This document shows, one piece after another, positions 1 through 11,225 of a DNA stretch of 64,000 nucleotides. Source of the DNA: Neofusicoccum parvum (lineage: Eukaryota > Ascomycota > Dothideomycetes > Botryosphaeriales > Botryosphaeriaceae); assembly GCA_020912385.1 (NCBI GenBank), contig CP087207.1, forward strand, positions 2,170,001 to 2,234,000, read 5' to 3'. The first letter of the stretch is position 1. Every line of letters starts with the position of its first letter. Made by a program: the position numbers and the translations under genes. The notes under the pieces were generated by a model. That model was not told where the DNA came from and did no database searches. It worked only from the letters and a program-made list of their open reading frames with translations.

Positions 1-38
1 TCCTTCTGTGGCTGCCTGTTGTGGAGAGAGGTAAACAC

Positions 39-1330
39 TCAGGAGAGGAACGGGAGTGCGAGGCGCTTGTGCAGAACATGCCTCTTCGCCTTGTTATTGT
101 TGTTTCCGCCGCGGCCGAAGAAGCCGTTGGCGTTAGTGTTGGCGTTGTTGTTAGCATTCGCATTGGCGTTGTTGTTGTTGCTGTTGTTGTTGTTGTTGTT
201 GTTGTTGCCGTTGTTGCGGTTGCGGCCGTTGCCATTACCGTTGCCGTTGCCATTTGCGTTGGTGTTTCCAGTGTCTGAGTTGGCGTTGTTGTTACCAGTG
301 TTGGCGTTGGCATTGTTGTTTCCGTTGTTGTTAGCAGCAGTTGTAGCCGTTGCAGCGTCGGCCGCAGCAGCCGCACTGGCCGCCGCGCCCGCATTTTCGG
401 TGCCGTTGATCAGGGCCTCAGCAGCCGCGGCACCAGCACCACCGCCAGCAGCACCGGCGGCCTGGTTAGCCGCGATGGCGGTCTCGAAGTCCTGCTGGTT
501 GACCTGGATCTGCTTCGAGATACCATCGAGAGTCTGGGCGGTCGTGATGTCGCCGGCAGCTTGGTCCTGGACGCGGCCGGCGTTATCGGTCTGCTGGACG
601 GCGAAGCAGCCACCGAAGGGACCGGCGAGGGCATTGTTGCGGCAGCGGACAGTGCAGATGTTGCCGGTGGAAGCTTAAAAAGGAAGGCATGTTAGCGGGG
701 GGCTGTTCGGACGGGTTGTAGGGAGCAAGGTTAAAAGTGGGTAGGAATCAGGGGTTGCTCCACATACCACCAGTGCAGTTCAGATCGTTCGGCATCTGCA
801 CGTTGATCGTGAAGTTTTCGAACTTCGCGTCCGAGAGACCGTTGGTGCCCGGCACGTTGTTGGAAACCTGAAGCTTCTGGAAGTCGGTTCCAGCATTGCC
901 TGATGTATGCTGTCAGTGTCTGGCATAGCCTACTGTTACTCTCGCACTTACTGGTCGCGTCCAGGTCGCACTCATACGGACCGGCACCATCAGCGTTGAC
1001 CTGGTGAATGGTAACTGCCACGGTTGAGCCCGCGCTGACTTGCGTCATGCGGTTCGCGGACAGCTCGGTCTCGGTCTGTTCGCCAATGTCGATGTTGCCG
1101 TCCAGCTCTGTGCGACCGCAGCCATTGACGATGTTCTGCTTGATCTCGGCATCACGGATGATGGTGCTGTCCTGCTGGCAAGGGCTGATGTTTGTGCAGT
1201 TCCTTGCAACGTTCTTGTTCACAAGGAAGCCTTGGCTGGTGCCCTTGTCGCCCTCAGCAGCAAGGATGACGCCGTGGGCGCAAACGGTGGAAGCACCGGC
1301 CAGGACGGCCACAAAGGAGGTGAGCTGCAT
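39..1330 (-). CDS. GEgh16/MAS-type secreted protein with Asn-rich tail
   Basis: Three exons (1330-952, 899-768, 673-39; GT-AG introns) give 381 aa. The N-terminus is a typical signal peptide (about residues 1-18, ending VCA before HG). The middle contains the cysteine pattern of the fungal GEgh16/MAS3 family, including NICTVRCRN and GPFGGCF just after the second intron. Members are secreted proteins made during appressorium formation and early host contact in other ascomycetes; their molecular function is unknown. After the conserved core comes an Ala/Gly-rich linker, then roughly residues 284-361 are dominated by Asn with Gly, Ala and Thr, ending in a short basic tail. The Asn-rich tail is longer and purer than I expect for the family. 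Start chosen because it opens the signal peptide. Family assignment is confident; a role in host interaction is inference. Confidence 0.85.
134..340 (-). repeat. AAC/AAT trinucleotide-rich tract coding poly-Asn
   Basis: On the plus strand this reads as repeated gtt/gtg/gcc triplets; on the coding strand it is AAC/AAT interspersed with GCC/GGC. It lies inside the last exon of the GEgh16-like gene and encodes its Asn-rich tail, so its length is likely to vary between isolates. Confidence 0.8.
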
Positions 1331-4156
1331 GTTTGAGGGAGGGGCGAAGTAAACGTGACCGGCACTGGGGAATAAAAAGAAAGGTTAAAGATCGTAAATG
1401 GGTATTACTGAGAATGTAATAGAACCACCAGGGCCCGAGGATGGAGTGAGATGGAAGTGATGAGCGAAGGCTGGTGAGCAAGAACGACTCAATGGCGCCG
1501 TGGCGTGCCTTTTAGCCTCATGGTGGTGTACAGCGAGAACCCATGCATCGCGAGCACATAGACCCACTATGGGCGACGTCGAAACTCTATTGCTACAGAC
1601 TTGCGGCTCTGAGCTGGAGGTGGCCGGGCGGCTACTCCTACATGCCCCTAGAAGGCAAGTGGAAGAACGGCCGTGATACGAGTTTTGGAGTAGCGGAGAT
1701 TTGTGGGTCCCGGCGAGGAACATTGGTGCCCAGATGGTCAAGCCGCCGAATAGCTTAGCAAAGCATGAGCTTGGCACGTCTTGGATGCTCAGTGTTTGGC
1801 GTCAGGACGGGCCATCTCGCGTGTGTTCTCGGTCATAGCTGGCCATGTGCGGCGGCGGAGCGAGGCGGACAGGCGGCAGGAGTTGCTTGCGAGCAGGATT
1901 AAGCGCGGGCGTCGAGCCGCTCAGCCGACCTCGGCCGGGGACAGGCTGACGCAACCCACGAGCAATGGAGGCTCCGCAGGGCTCATGCTTTTACTCGACC
2001 GGGCAATCCCAAGAATAAGCATACTCGCGAGCTCCACAGTGTCTCCGCGCGCGGGACGTCGCTTCTGCGAGGCTGCACTCCGCATCCATCCCATCGGTGA
2101 TGTGCCGCAGCCACTGGGCCACGCTCGCGACGAACAGGCCAGGAGGATTTTCTCGCATCGAGCTTCCCTCCGCGCGGGCTTGGCGCGTATGTCAGCGCAT
2201 TGCACGTTTTGACGCACGACATGCAAACCGCGGCGTTGCAGCTCGAGAAAGATCAGGCGACCGGAAACAGAACTCTTTGCTGATGTGCGGTTCCGCTGCC
2301 GGACAGCCGCAGGCTGCTGGGCGTCTTGATTCACTTGGTGTTTTGGCGGAATCAGGGGCTGAGACTCACGATGCGTGAGGTTGGTGTTTGGGAAAACGCG
2401 CGCACGCTGCGGCCGGCACTTCGCCGGGTCTTTGCGCAGGCGAGCCCGGCTGACTCACCCGCGCCAGCCCCGACCGGGCATCCCGCGCCCTGCCTGCGGA
2501 ACCCGAGCCTCCGTCCAGCCTTCCTGCCTCCCTGCCCTCAACCCTATCGCCTGCGTCCGCTCTGCTCGAAGCGCCTCGCCACCCACACCGCAGTGGGTCA
2601 AACAGATCGTTGAGACCGTATGCATTGCAGCATTGCCGCGCCCTGCCACCCAATGCCGAACGCGCAGCGGAAGAAGCTGCTATGTCCGACCCTGAAAGGA
2701 AGGTTCTGTACATGTCCGAACATCGTGTCCGCATTGTCCGTCGGTCGCTTTGACTGGGAGTGCTCTTTCAACCCGAGTGCGAATGCCAAAGCCGAGACCG
2801 CTCTTGCATTTCTAAGCCGCCGTCCTTCCATCGCGTCGTTGAACGCTCGAGAACTTTCACTCTGGAGTAGGCGCATTCCTGGTACAGTACATTCTTTGCT
2901 GATGCCTGCTCTCAGATGATGTAGTTCAGATGGTTCTCACCTCAATCGACACTGATAATCTGTACAGAGAACTGCCGAGGCTGGAGCGTTCTTCCTCTGA
3001 ATCCCCTGCGAGGATCCAGGGGTAACCTTGGGGAGACTCCCACGTTAGCACTCCTCACTCATTCACCCCTTCAGCTGTAAAGCAGCCCCAAATCATCCAC
3101 CGCTTAGGTTATTCGGCTACTATGTCCTTCATTCTCATCTGACGCTTCGGCTCCGGAGATTTGCTCTTGTTTATTTGGGTCCTGCACTTTCAATGTTGAT
3201 CTTACAAGGTTTTCTATAACATGGGTAGGCACCAGCGTGCGAGCCAAGCTGTGGGTCACCATCTTAGTAGCACCCATATGTCAAGAGGCCACCCGCTAAT
3301 TACTGGACCGCATCACACGGACCAACTCTTGTGTCCCACTATGCGATCGTTACTTCACTGGAGCTGCTCTATAAGAGGTCACCTTTGCCCAGACTCATCC
3401 TCATCCAAGGTGCTCGAATCCAATCTGAAGTTGAACCAAACAAAAATCCAGAGAAATCGGAGGACTCTGACGGTTATCTCCGTAATGACTGGAACCGAGT
3501 TTGTTCCGTCGACATTTCTTGGAGAAAGAAAAGGCTACCAAGCGATGCTGAGCAACTGGGGGCATTCTGAATACCTGCTCATAGCTCATCAGAGATATAG
3601 AAAGTGCTACAAAGAACTTTCTCCTTCTGTTGGTCAATCTCCAGCCATGACATGAATTGTGGCAAGCGGGAATAAGGAAAGGGCAGAAGAAGGCAGAAAG
3701 GCGGTTTGCTTCACCACCAGAGTGTATTCAAGTCTTCCCGTATGAAGCGTGGCTAACAATGTATCACGGACCTGAGTTTGTATTCTGACCACGCCAGATG
3801 GACCTCCATTCATGACTCACATCAGCCTCACCTTGGCGCGATGATTCATGCCATCTCTTTACTTCATGCAGGATCTTAGAATATCGGGCTATTATTCCAT
3901 CCGAGTTCACACTCTGGGTCGCAAGATCCGCCTCTCCCTCCCAATATCTCACCCGCAACTGAGAAGTCTGGTCGGGAAACCTCGAAGCATGCTGTCACTT
4001 GGGCTGCCGAGAAGTCTTCGTTAAGGAAGAAAAAGGCTGATAAAACTGTGGGCAACTATAAGTGTTCCATAGCAAAACGCGTAATGCTCGTTGCTATAGA
4101 TGCGCCTGGACAAATACTGCACGATTGAAAATCGAAGGGACAATCCGTAAAACATT
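1331..4156. other. Intergenic, no supported gene
   Basis: About 2.8 kb between the GEgh16-like start and the 3' end of the SDR gene. Only short ORFs without recognisable domains or splice-consistent extension are present. The part next to position 1330 must hold the GEgh16-like promoter; I see no clear TATA box. No RNA gene was recognised. Confidence 0.6.
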
Positions 4157-5080
4157 TCACCATGGGATGATCTCGCCCCGATACTTGTTTGGGCCCGGAA
4201 CATTCTCCCATCCGGGAACGTGAATGTTATAGAACTTGCCGTTGTCTGTGGTAGTGACACGGAATACAATATCCAGCGTTGCTTTCGCACCCTCTTCCGG
4301 CATGAGGTCGCCGACTGAGTTAACCAACTCGGTCTTGTTCCACTGCTTGCACGATCAGTATCTATGAAACAAGATAATTCAATAGGATGCTATATATGCT
4401 TACGCCTGGTGAGACAGCCACGACGGTGAAGCTCTCCTCCTGAAGATCCAGTGCGTATTGGACAGTGAGCATGTTGAGGGCTGCCTTCGAAATCTTGTAG
4501 GCTGGGACTTGGCCCCACGTGAAGTCAGGCGCCAGGGACATAGAGCCAAGAGCCGTAGAACTATTAAATTTAGTGCGTAGCTTCCGTCTTCGTATCCAGC
4601 AGCAAAAACTTACATGTTAATGATTTTCTTCAAACTGCCCTTCCTCAACAAAGGCAGGAAAGTGCTCGTGATTATGTGGACGCCTGCCACATTGACCTTG
4701 AAGGCATCCTCAATGTCTGCCCTACTGTGGGTCAATTTCGAATTTATTTAATGCCCGTCTCGGAATACTCACATTTCCTCCACTCTGGTCATTGCTTTGC
4801 TCCCAACACCAGCATTGTTGATGAGCACATCAAGACCTTTCCCACCAAGGGACTCAGAAACTTTGCTGGCTGCCTGTTTGGCGCTCTCATGGGAAGTGAC
4901 TTCCAAAGGGGCCCATTCGACGCGGCCTCCCGACCCGGCGATGAGCTGCTTCAGGTTGTCGGTCTCGGTACGGGCCGATGCAAATACCTTGCTGACTTCA
5001 GTGGCCGGTTTGGACAAGAGGACGGTGACTATAGCGAGTCCAATGCCGCGGGAGGAACCGGTGACCAGGTAGGAGGCCAT
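4157..5080 (-). CDS. Short-chain dehydrogenase/reductase (classical SDR)
   Basis: Four exons (5080-4773, 4724-4614, 4560-4404, 4342-4157) give 253 aa, a normal length for a classical SDR. The Rossmann nucleotide motif TGSSRGIG is at residues 7-14, the structural NNAG motif at 88-91, and the catalytic YxxxK reads YKISK in exon 3. The protein has no signal peptide and is probably a cytosolic NAD(P)H-dependent carbonyl reductase of the CsgA/sniffer-like type; the substrate cannot be told. The acceptor of exon 2 is ambiguous by three bases (CAG at 4727-4725 or TAG at 4724-4722), changing one residue. No metabolic neighbour suggests a pathway. Confidence 0.85.
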
Positions 5081-7036
5081 TGTGAGCTTTGATTGATGTC
5101 GTGAGCTGTTGATCAATCTCGTGATTTCTACAGGTCCTACAAGCTCTTAAACTGTGAGGTTTTATACGATCGTAGTCTCGGAAACACGCGGAAGAGATAA
5201 AAACCCGAATGCAGGCACCGTATTCGGTTGACTACTCAATAAGCCAATCGAGAGAGCGTCTAATACTGCTAAGTTCTCGGGCTTTTCGGAGTTTACGGAG
5301 ATAGAGCTAAAAGCACCATAAGCAACATCCGATACTTGCCTGTAACCCTACAGACGCCGCATGGAACACTAAACCAGTGACTCGCGGCATAGGCAACCAC
5401 ACGGACGATTAAACGAGCGGTTCACGACTCACAGCGACAGCACGTTGCGACGCACGGCTTCAAATTGTCTGTATCCATCTGAATATCTTCTGAAACGCTA
5501 TTGTACCATGTCAGCCATGGCGATGTTGCGCTTGAGGTACACGGTGACTGTTAAAGGTTGTGAGACTAAGGAAGGTACGCGCTAGTTAGTGAAGGTTGGG
5601 AGAAGTAGATGTTGTCGACGAAGGATTGATTTGCAAGGAATGTGGCGGGCGGGATGATGTGAGGTGACGCGGCGATGGGCTGAAAGATAGGCAGAATGAT
5701 AGAATTATTGATGGACTGGATGGTGGATAGTTTGGCATACAGGTCGATGGACGCGTTGATGGTCAGGCCTGGAAACCAGGCTTCTCGTGGGACGGCGCAG
5801 CGGGCGGTGGCCAAGGCGTTGCGCAGTTTCCCATCCTACCAACAAAATCACAATAATCTTCCTTAATGAGGGACAAAAGCATAGTAGTACCTCTACCGTG
5901 TTATAACGCTGTTCCGAGAGCGGTTGTGTCACGCTCCCTGAGGCCATCCATGGAGGCACCATAACGAAAGTACGTCTTTTTAGTCTTAAGCTGAGCTTTA
6001 ACTACGACGCGTATGGCTTCGATAGCGACAATGTACCATACTGGATTCTTGATAGGGAAAATTATCGTTACTAGACTTAACTACCACCACTTAAGAGCCA
6101 ATAAGTAGAAGATGGCATTGATCAGCATAGTAACGTCATCATACCCTTGCTGAAGATAGTCCTAGATATTCACTCTGGACCCTTCTCTTGAGAACATACC
6201 TACATAGTCGGTTATGACGATTATGCTTTTTAACATAGCTCTCACCACTGGCTCCGTGAAGAAGAGGAGTGAAGTACTTCAATTATTGACAATGAATACG
6301 AAGTGCTCATACCACACATAGCCAATCAATGTCCTGATTCTGTCCTAGGCACCTTAGCATATGCGCGATTACAACATCTTGAACTGAGACTGTTGCTCTC
6401 TAAGCAAAGGACGGGAGCAGGCTCGTGCGGCTCCTCGAGATGGAACGAACCATGGCCGGTTTACTCCTTCATCAGTCTCACTGCGGGCAGGATAGCTGTA
6501 AAAATGCATATTATATCATATTTGGGACCTACCATCTCAATAGTCACCGAAAAGCATGTCACGCCGGTACCACAGCACGTTGAGGGCCAAGATGGTAAGC
6601 GTGCAGCCGGACAGTGGGGTGGCCGGAACCCCGCAAAGGGCAAGCCGGCGGGCGCGACACGGACGTCAGCTTTCGGGGCATTGTCCTCCGAGCTTGTACA
6701 ACACCTCGCATGCACAGGGCCAAGCGGCAGGTCTCTGGGAATGGAAAGTGTCCGCGAGACGACGGTACCTGCGCAGCATCGGGGCGGCCGCCACGACGAT
6801 AGAGATACGGCGATCGGACCCTGATGCCGATCGTGGCGGTGGCGGGGTCGCTCCGGATGGCTTGACATCTGACCTGATGCCGCAGCCTTGTCAACACCAG
6901 CGCGACCTCGACCTCTGCTCCCTCCGCAGCCTCTTCTCGCCATCGTCGCCGCCCCTCGCAGTCCTCCGGGCCCTTCACTCAGCCCGCGCTCACTCCGCCT
7001 CCTGCGCGCAACCACCCCACTCCTCCCACCGCCGCC
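5081..7036. other. Intergenic, AT-richer, with decayed coding remnant
   Basis: About 2 kb between the SDR start and the DUF1989 gene. The first 500 bp should hold the SDR promoter. From about 5,560 to 6,300 the DNA is richer in A and T than its surroundings and has coding texture on the minus strand (listed separately). GC content rises sharply from about 6,550 towards the next gene. Confidence 0.55.
5566..6250 (-). pseudogene. Degenerate coding remnant of unknown family
   Basis: Read on the minus strand, one frame runs from about 6,250 to 5,900 with protein-like composition (segments such as TMLINAIFYLLALKW and NPVWYIVAIEA) but with in-frame TAG and TGA codons. It then appears to shift frame and continue to 5,566 (NPLike texture: PGLTINASIDLYAKL, HIIPPATFLANQSFV), possibly across a GTACTA...GTAG intron near 5,890-5,833. 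I do not recognise the family. It could be a decayed host gene, transposon or integrated element. An alternative is chance open reading in AT-rich DNA. Confidence 0.3.
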
Positions 7037-7804
7037 ATGACCACCCGCACCGTCCCCGCCCGCCGCGGCGCCGCCACCCTCGTCCGGCAGGGCCAGTCCA
7101 TCCGCATCACCAACAGCTCCGGCACGCAGGTCGTCGACACGTGGGCCTTCGCGCTGCCGACGCCCAGCAGCGTCGCGCCGGGCGCCAACCCGGACGCGCC
7201 GCTCTTCCCCCGCGCGGCGGCGGGGTCGCTGACGGCGTACTCGTCGCCGGCCAACATCGCGGCGTCGGTGCCGGAGTACATGTCCATGTGCCACACGCGG
7301 GCGACGCTGTGCAAGACGCACCCTGCGCGCGGCGACACGCTGGTCAGCCAGAAGCGCGCGCCCATGGTGACGCTGGCCGAGGACACCAGTCCCGGCGTGC
7401 ACGACACGCTCATCGCCGCCTGCGACCGCTGGCGCTACGCCGAGCTCGGCGTCGACGGCTACCACGAGAGCTGCACCGACAACTGCTGGGACGCCCTCGA
7501 CGCCCTGCTCGCCGACCCCGACGCCGGCCTGACCCCCGAGCAGAAGGACGGCCTGAGGCAGCTGCAGGCCAGGCTGGGCGGGCGCGTGCCCGATCCGTTC
7601 AATCTGTTCATGAACATTCCCGTCGTCGGCGAGGGCTACGTGAAGGCGTTGAGCTTTGAGGCCCCGGTGACGAAGAAGGGGGACTACGTGGTGTTGCGCG
7701 CGGAGAGGGACGTCGTGGTGGTGATGAGCGCGTGTCCGCAGGATGTGTTGGAGATTAACGGGAAGAAGCCGGCGGATGCGCACTTTCAGGTGTTGGATGG
7801 TTGA
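7037..7804 (+). CDS. DUF1989 (urea carboxylase-associated / carboxyguanidine-deiminase-like) protein
   Basis: Single-exon ORF of 255 aa. It matches the DUF1989 family: an N-terminal TVPARRGAATLVRQGQ segment followed by QVVDTWAF, EYMSMCHTRA, the central DTLIAACD region and the Cys-containing DNCWDAL segment, then NLFMNIPV and MSACPQD near the C-terminus. In bacteria, paired DUF1989 proteins act with urea/guanidine carboxylase and are described as carboxyguanidine deiminase subunits. Fungal single-gene members are mostly uncharacterised, so the activity here is inference. No urea amidolyase gene is adjacent. The ORF is very GC-rich at third positions, which also produces a long antisense shadow ORF. 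Confidence 0.85.
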   Translation: MTTRTVPARRGAATLVRQGQSIRITNSSGTQVVDTWAFALPTPSSVAPGANPDAPLFPRAAAGSLTAYSSPANIAASVPEYMSMCHTRATLCKTHPARGDTLVSQKRAPMVTLAEDTSPGVHDTLIAACDRWRYAELGVDGYHESCTDNCWDALDALLADPDAGLTPEQKDGLRQLQARLGGRVPDPFNLFMNIPVVGEGYVKALSFEAPVTKKGDYVVLRAERDVVVVMSACPQDVLEINGKKPADAHFQVLDG

Positions 7805-10401
7805 GAGGAGGCGTCGGGTTGGGGACTGGTGGGTGGATAGGAGAGTACATGAGACTTGACGAAAGACGAGAGTTGTGGCTAGGATGTAGGTATTTTTCTA
7901 GTCTTTGACCTCTTCCTTACGCTTGAACACTCTATCATCCACGAAAGCTGACCTTTGGAAGCTCAAAGGTATATTTCCATCAGAACTTCGATTAAGCACG
8001 CCACATATTAGCATGACAAATCCAGGTACCAAATATGAAATACAGTTATCTGTCTGCCAGATATGATTCAAGCTGACCACTGAAATGCTTGCACTTTCGC
8101 TGTGTCCCGAAAATTCGCGGAAGAGGCACGGAAAAGAATGCGCAACTGACCTGGCGCTGTCTCGTCGTCGACGATGCACTCCACGATTTTCACATGCACC
8201 CCACAATTCGCGTACCGCGGACCAGGAACCACCTCCCCTACCCTTCGGTCGTATCGCTGACGTCCAACCCTCGTATCGCTCCTGCAATCCTGCAAATCGT
8301 TTTCTCCTGCCCCTGTGATCTCCTGAGCTACCCGGTATTTCACGATGGAGGGGTGCGCCATCCGGGCTAACGGATCCCAGACAGCGGGGACGAAAATGAG
8401 CAGCACTGATGGTGGAGTGATTTAATGAAATTGCTGACAACCGCCAACTCCGCGCACACCTGAAGAATCCCAAGACATGCATGCGCTGTTGCTCCGGGAG
8501 GAATGCGTTAGCCGCGGAGGAAAAACGTGTTAACCGCAGACGGCTCTGCTTCCGCGGCGAAAGATCAGCGGGTCCCTGGAATGGACAGCAGATGGGAAAG
8601 CCGTGGCGAGTGAGCCGAGCACGGGAATGAGGCGATCAGACACGCGAGCTCGGCGTCTCCGAAGGAACGTATGAGCTATCTTTGCAGCAAAGGTGATGGC
8701 CGGTATGTGGAGAAGAAAAAGTCGGCAGTGCAGGCGGCATAAAATGTACCAGGTCAGGTGGTTCTTGCTCGGTTTTTTAATTTATTGATTGGCTTGAAAA
8801 TACGGAGCGACGTGCAGTAGTGAGGCGTTCGTCATGCGTTCTAGCTGGTGAAAGGCGGTGGCTGGGGACAGAAAAAAGATACTTTTGGGGTGCATGTTGG
8901 GTTTGCGGTGCTTCTGGACTGTGATTGAGTTTCCTACGAGGGGGAAAATGCGGGGAAACAATGTGTGCGCCGGGCCACAAGCAACAAGTTCCTCTTTGGG
9001 CAAGTTGTCCGTGCATTAGGAGATGCTGCGACGCCACCAGATCCGCTGCCCTCTGTCTCGGGGATCGTCGCTGTGGGGGACGGTAAGGTCTGGCGAGGGG
9101 AGCATGCAAGCTACTGCATGGCTTGCTTGAGACAACGTGCGACTGCGTTACGGCCGGACCTTGCATGCAGTCTGGAGCCCGGACCTGTCGCCGATGTTGT
9201 CGCGGGGGCAGATAGGCTGAGAAGAACAGGGGTCGAAACAGATCACCCTCCGTGAAAGAGATGCCAAGGTAGGCAGGAAGTTGGACTGATCGCGCATTCG
9301 TGTTTGGCGATGTGATGGGCCCGAGAGAAGGTGACCGCGATCTGCAAAAAAGGCTTCAAAATCCATGTCCGGACAGCCGTGGCGTAAAATCCGGCGCGGC
9401 TGTACCGGCATGTACGTCATTCCTGGTGTGGACGATGAGATTCGGATGGCAGCAAGAGAGGCGTGTCTGCGAACTGACTGTGCCACCCCAGCGCCAAGGG
9501 GATTGGCAATGGTCTTATCTTTTTCCTACTGCGGCGACGGGAGACGCGCAATCGCCGGCTTACTTGCTTCCAGCTTGGCAGTATCAGAGTGAATAGTGAC
9601 AGGTACCTTGAACGCCGTTCTCCGGACTGCGAGGCTTAGGTAGCATAACTCTGATGGAGGCGCAAAGCTTGTCGGCCGGCAGTTGCCCTTACCAATGCCA
9701 ACAAGCGGAGCGGAAGGGATCGGGGGTGGGCGGCAATAACCGTGAGACGGAGTACAAAACCGCGCGAATGGGGTTGGAAAGCGATTGTGTAATTGGCAAG
9801 TTCCGTGTTGCGCAATAAGGTAGCATGTCGGTGACAAGGCGTTGGAGCCCACAAGCCCCACCCGAAGCTTCCCGTCCCGAGGCAAAGGGACGTCTGTGTT
9901 TGAAACAGTGTAAACAATTTTGAGAGCCTTCGCCGACTGAGCGGTTCTTGCCGTTGGTTTCCTGGTAAATTTTGATGAAAAACGGAAACTGCGCCGTTGG
10001 AAGACAGATTGGAAAGCTGCGGGGTTTATCGTTGCGGCGACCCGCCTTAGGGTTTCGAATGTTGACAAGGAGTGGCGGTGCTGTTTTCAGCTTGGCGAAT
10101 GGGAAGGTTTAGGGGCAGGGGTGTAGTGCGAGGAAGTCACTCTCGGCATATCTTTGAACCCATGGCAATAAAACAGGCGCAAAATCAGCTGTTCTTTTGC
10201 GCGCGAGAGTGATCAGCATGGACAGCGCATTGCTCATTCGTTGGGCATCGATAGGAATATATACGTGTAGGTATCAATGGGTAGCGGCATTTTGAGACGT
10301 GAAACAAAGAATGCTAGACCATGTCTCCTCCAGGATGATGCACGTACATCGACAGAGAAGTAGGCAATTTTAACAGTGCGGATCGAGATGTTGCTGCTCA
10401 G
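7805..10401. other. Intergenic, no supported gene
   Basis: About 2.6 kb containing the 3' ends of the DUF1989 gene and the RpiB-like gene, which converge. The longest ORF (minus strand 10068-9526, 180 aa) has no recognisable domain, no hydrophobic segments and low-complexity Pro/Ser/Arg composition, so I leave it out. No RNA gene was recognised. Confidence 0.55.
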
Positions 10402-10887
10402 CTACTTCAGGTCAAAGTTCTTTTTCTCGTGGTCGGTGATAGCCTGTACTTTCTGAGCACTGGCACTCGACGGGTCGAACCGATAGCCTAGCCACTCCTT
10501 GGCCAACCGCCGTGCAAGCTCCAAGCCCACTACTCTCTCGCCCATACAAAGAACCTGGGCATCGTTGCTCAATATCGCCCTCTCCACGCTGAAGCTGTCG
10601 TGCGCTGTCACGGCACGGACTCCGGGAACCTTGTTGGCGCTGATAGCGACACCCAGGCCGGTGCCGCAGATCAGCAGAGCGCGATCCGCCTTCCCTTCAC
10701 TGACCAGCTTTGCTGCATCAACAGCGATGTGTGGGTAGGCGGTCTTGTCGTGGTTTGCGTCGACGCCAACATCGAATACTTCGGCGACGCGCGAGTCTTT
10801 TTCGAAGTCGGCCTTAATGGTGTTCTTGTAGCTGACACCGGCGTCGTCGCTGCCGATGGCAATGCGGAGAGGCGTGGGGTCCGACAT
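10402..10887 (-). CDS. RpiB/LacA-type sugar-phosphate isomerase
   Basis: Single exon, 161 aa, the normal size of RpiB/LacAB isomerases. The N-terminal [14 protein letters not shown] matches the substrate-binding strand, and [19 protein letters not shown] carries the active-site cysteine and the anion-binding loop. The family interconverts ribulose-5-phosphate and ribose-5-phosphate, or related pentose, tetrose or hexose phosphates; fungal homologues also act in erythritol or pentose side pathways. The specific substrate is not decided by the sequence. The ATG ([15 protein letters not shown]) directly precedes the first beta strand, supporting the start. A small same-strand ORF ends only 35 nt upstream. 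Confidence 0.9.
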   Translation of the reverse strand: MSDPTPLRIAIGSDDAGVSYKNTIKADFEKDSRVAEVFDVGVDANHDKTAYPHIAVDAAKLVSEGKADRALLICGTGLGVAISANKVPGVRAVTAHDSFSVERAILSNDAQVLCMGERVVGLELARRLAKEWLGYRFDPSSASAQKVQAITDHEKKNFDLK

Positions 10888-10922
10888 ATTGGCTCGCGAG
10901 AATGATGATGTAAGTGGACCGG

Positions 10923-11225
10923 CTACTCAAATAGAGCAGAGCTGCTGTACTCGGCGGCTTTCTTGGCTTCGTCGGAAGAGGTGCGTGACTCTTTCTCAAC
11001 CTTGGGGGTCCAGGTCGAGTGGTGTTCCGTCTGGTTGGGACCGGATGCGCAGCTGTGCTCGACCTTGAGGGGCTTGTTGGTAATGGTAACCTTCGCCGTC
11101 CCGGTGACAGGCTGATCCTGACTGACGATCTTGGTCTCGCCGGTGAGGTTGTTGGTGGTGCGCTGGTAGAAGTTCGAAGAGTCGATGTTGAGGCCTGCGG
11201 AGAGCTTGAGGTGCCTCTTCGCCAT
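10923..11225 (-). CDS. Small hypothetical protein (100 aa)
   Basis: Intronless ORF starting [15 protein letters not shown] and ending SSALFE. It is hydrophilic, Ser/Thr/Lys-rich, without signal peptide, membrane segment or cysteine pattern, and I do not recognise a family. It is included because its codon use resembles neighbouring genes and it sits directly upstream of, and on the same strand as, the RpiB-like gene with 35 nt between stop and next ATG. It may be an upstream coding unit on the same mRNA or a separate, tightly spaced gene. It could also be chance. Confidence 0.45.
   Translation of the reverse strand: MAKRHLKLSAGLNIDSSNFYQRTTNNLTGETKIVSQDQPVTGTAKVTITNKPLKVEHSCASGPNQTEHHSTWTPKVEKESRTSSDEAKKAAEYSSSALFE

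Noticed and set aside
6461..7783. 440-codon ORF on the minus strand opposite the DUF1989 gene
   Set aside because: Antisense shadow caused by strong GC3 bias; Arg/Ala/Val-rich without motifs, while the sense strand matches a known family.
9526..10068. 180-codon minus-strand ORF
   Set aside because: No domain, no plausible splice extension, and low-complexity Pro/Ser/Arg content; treated as chance.
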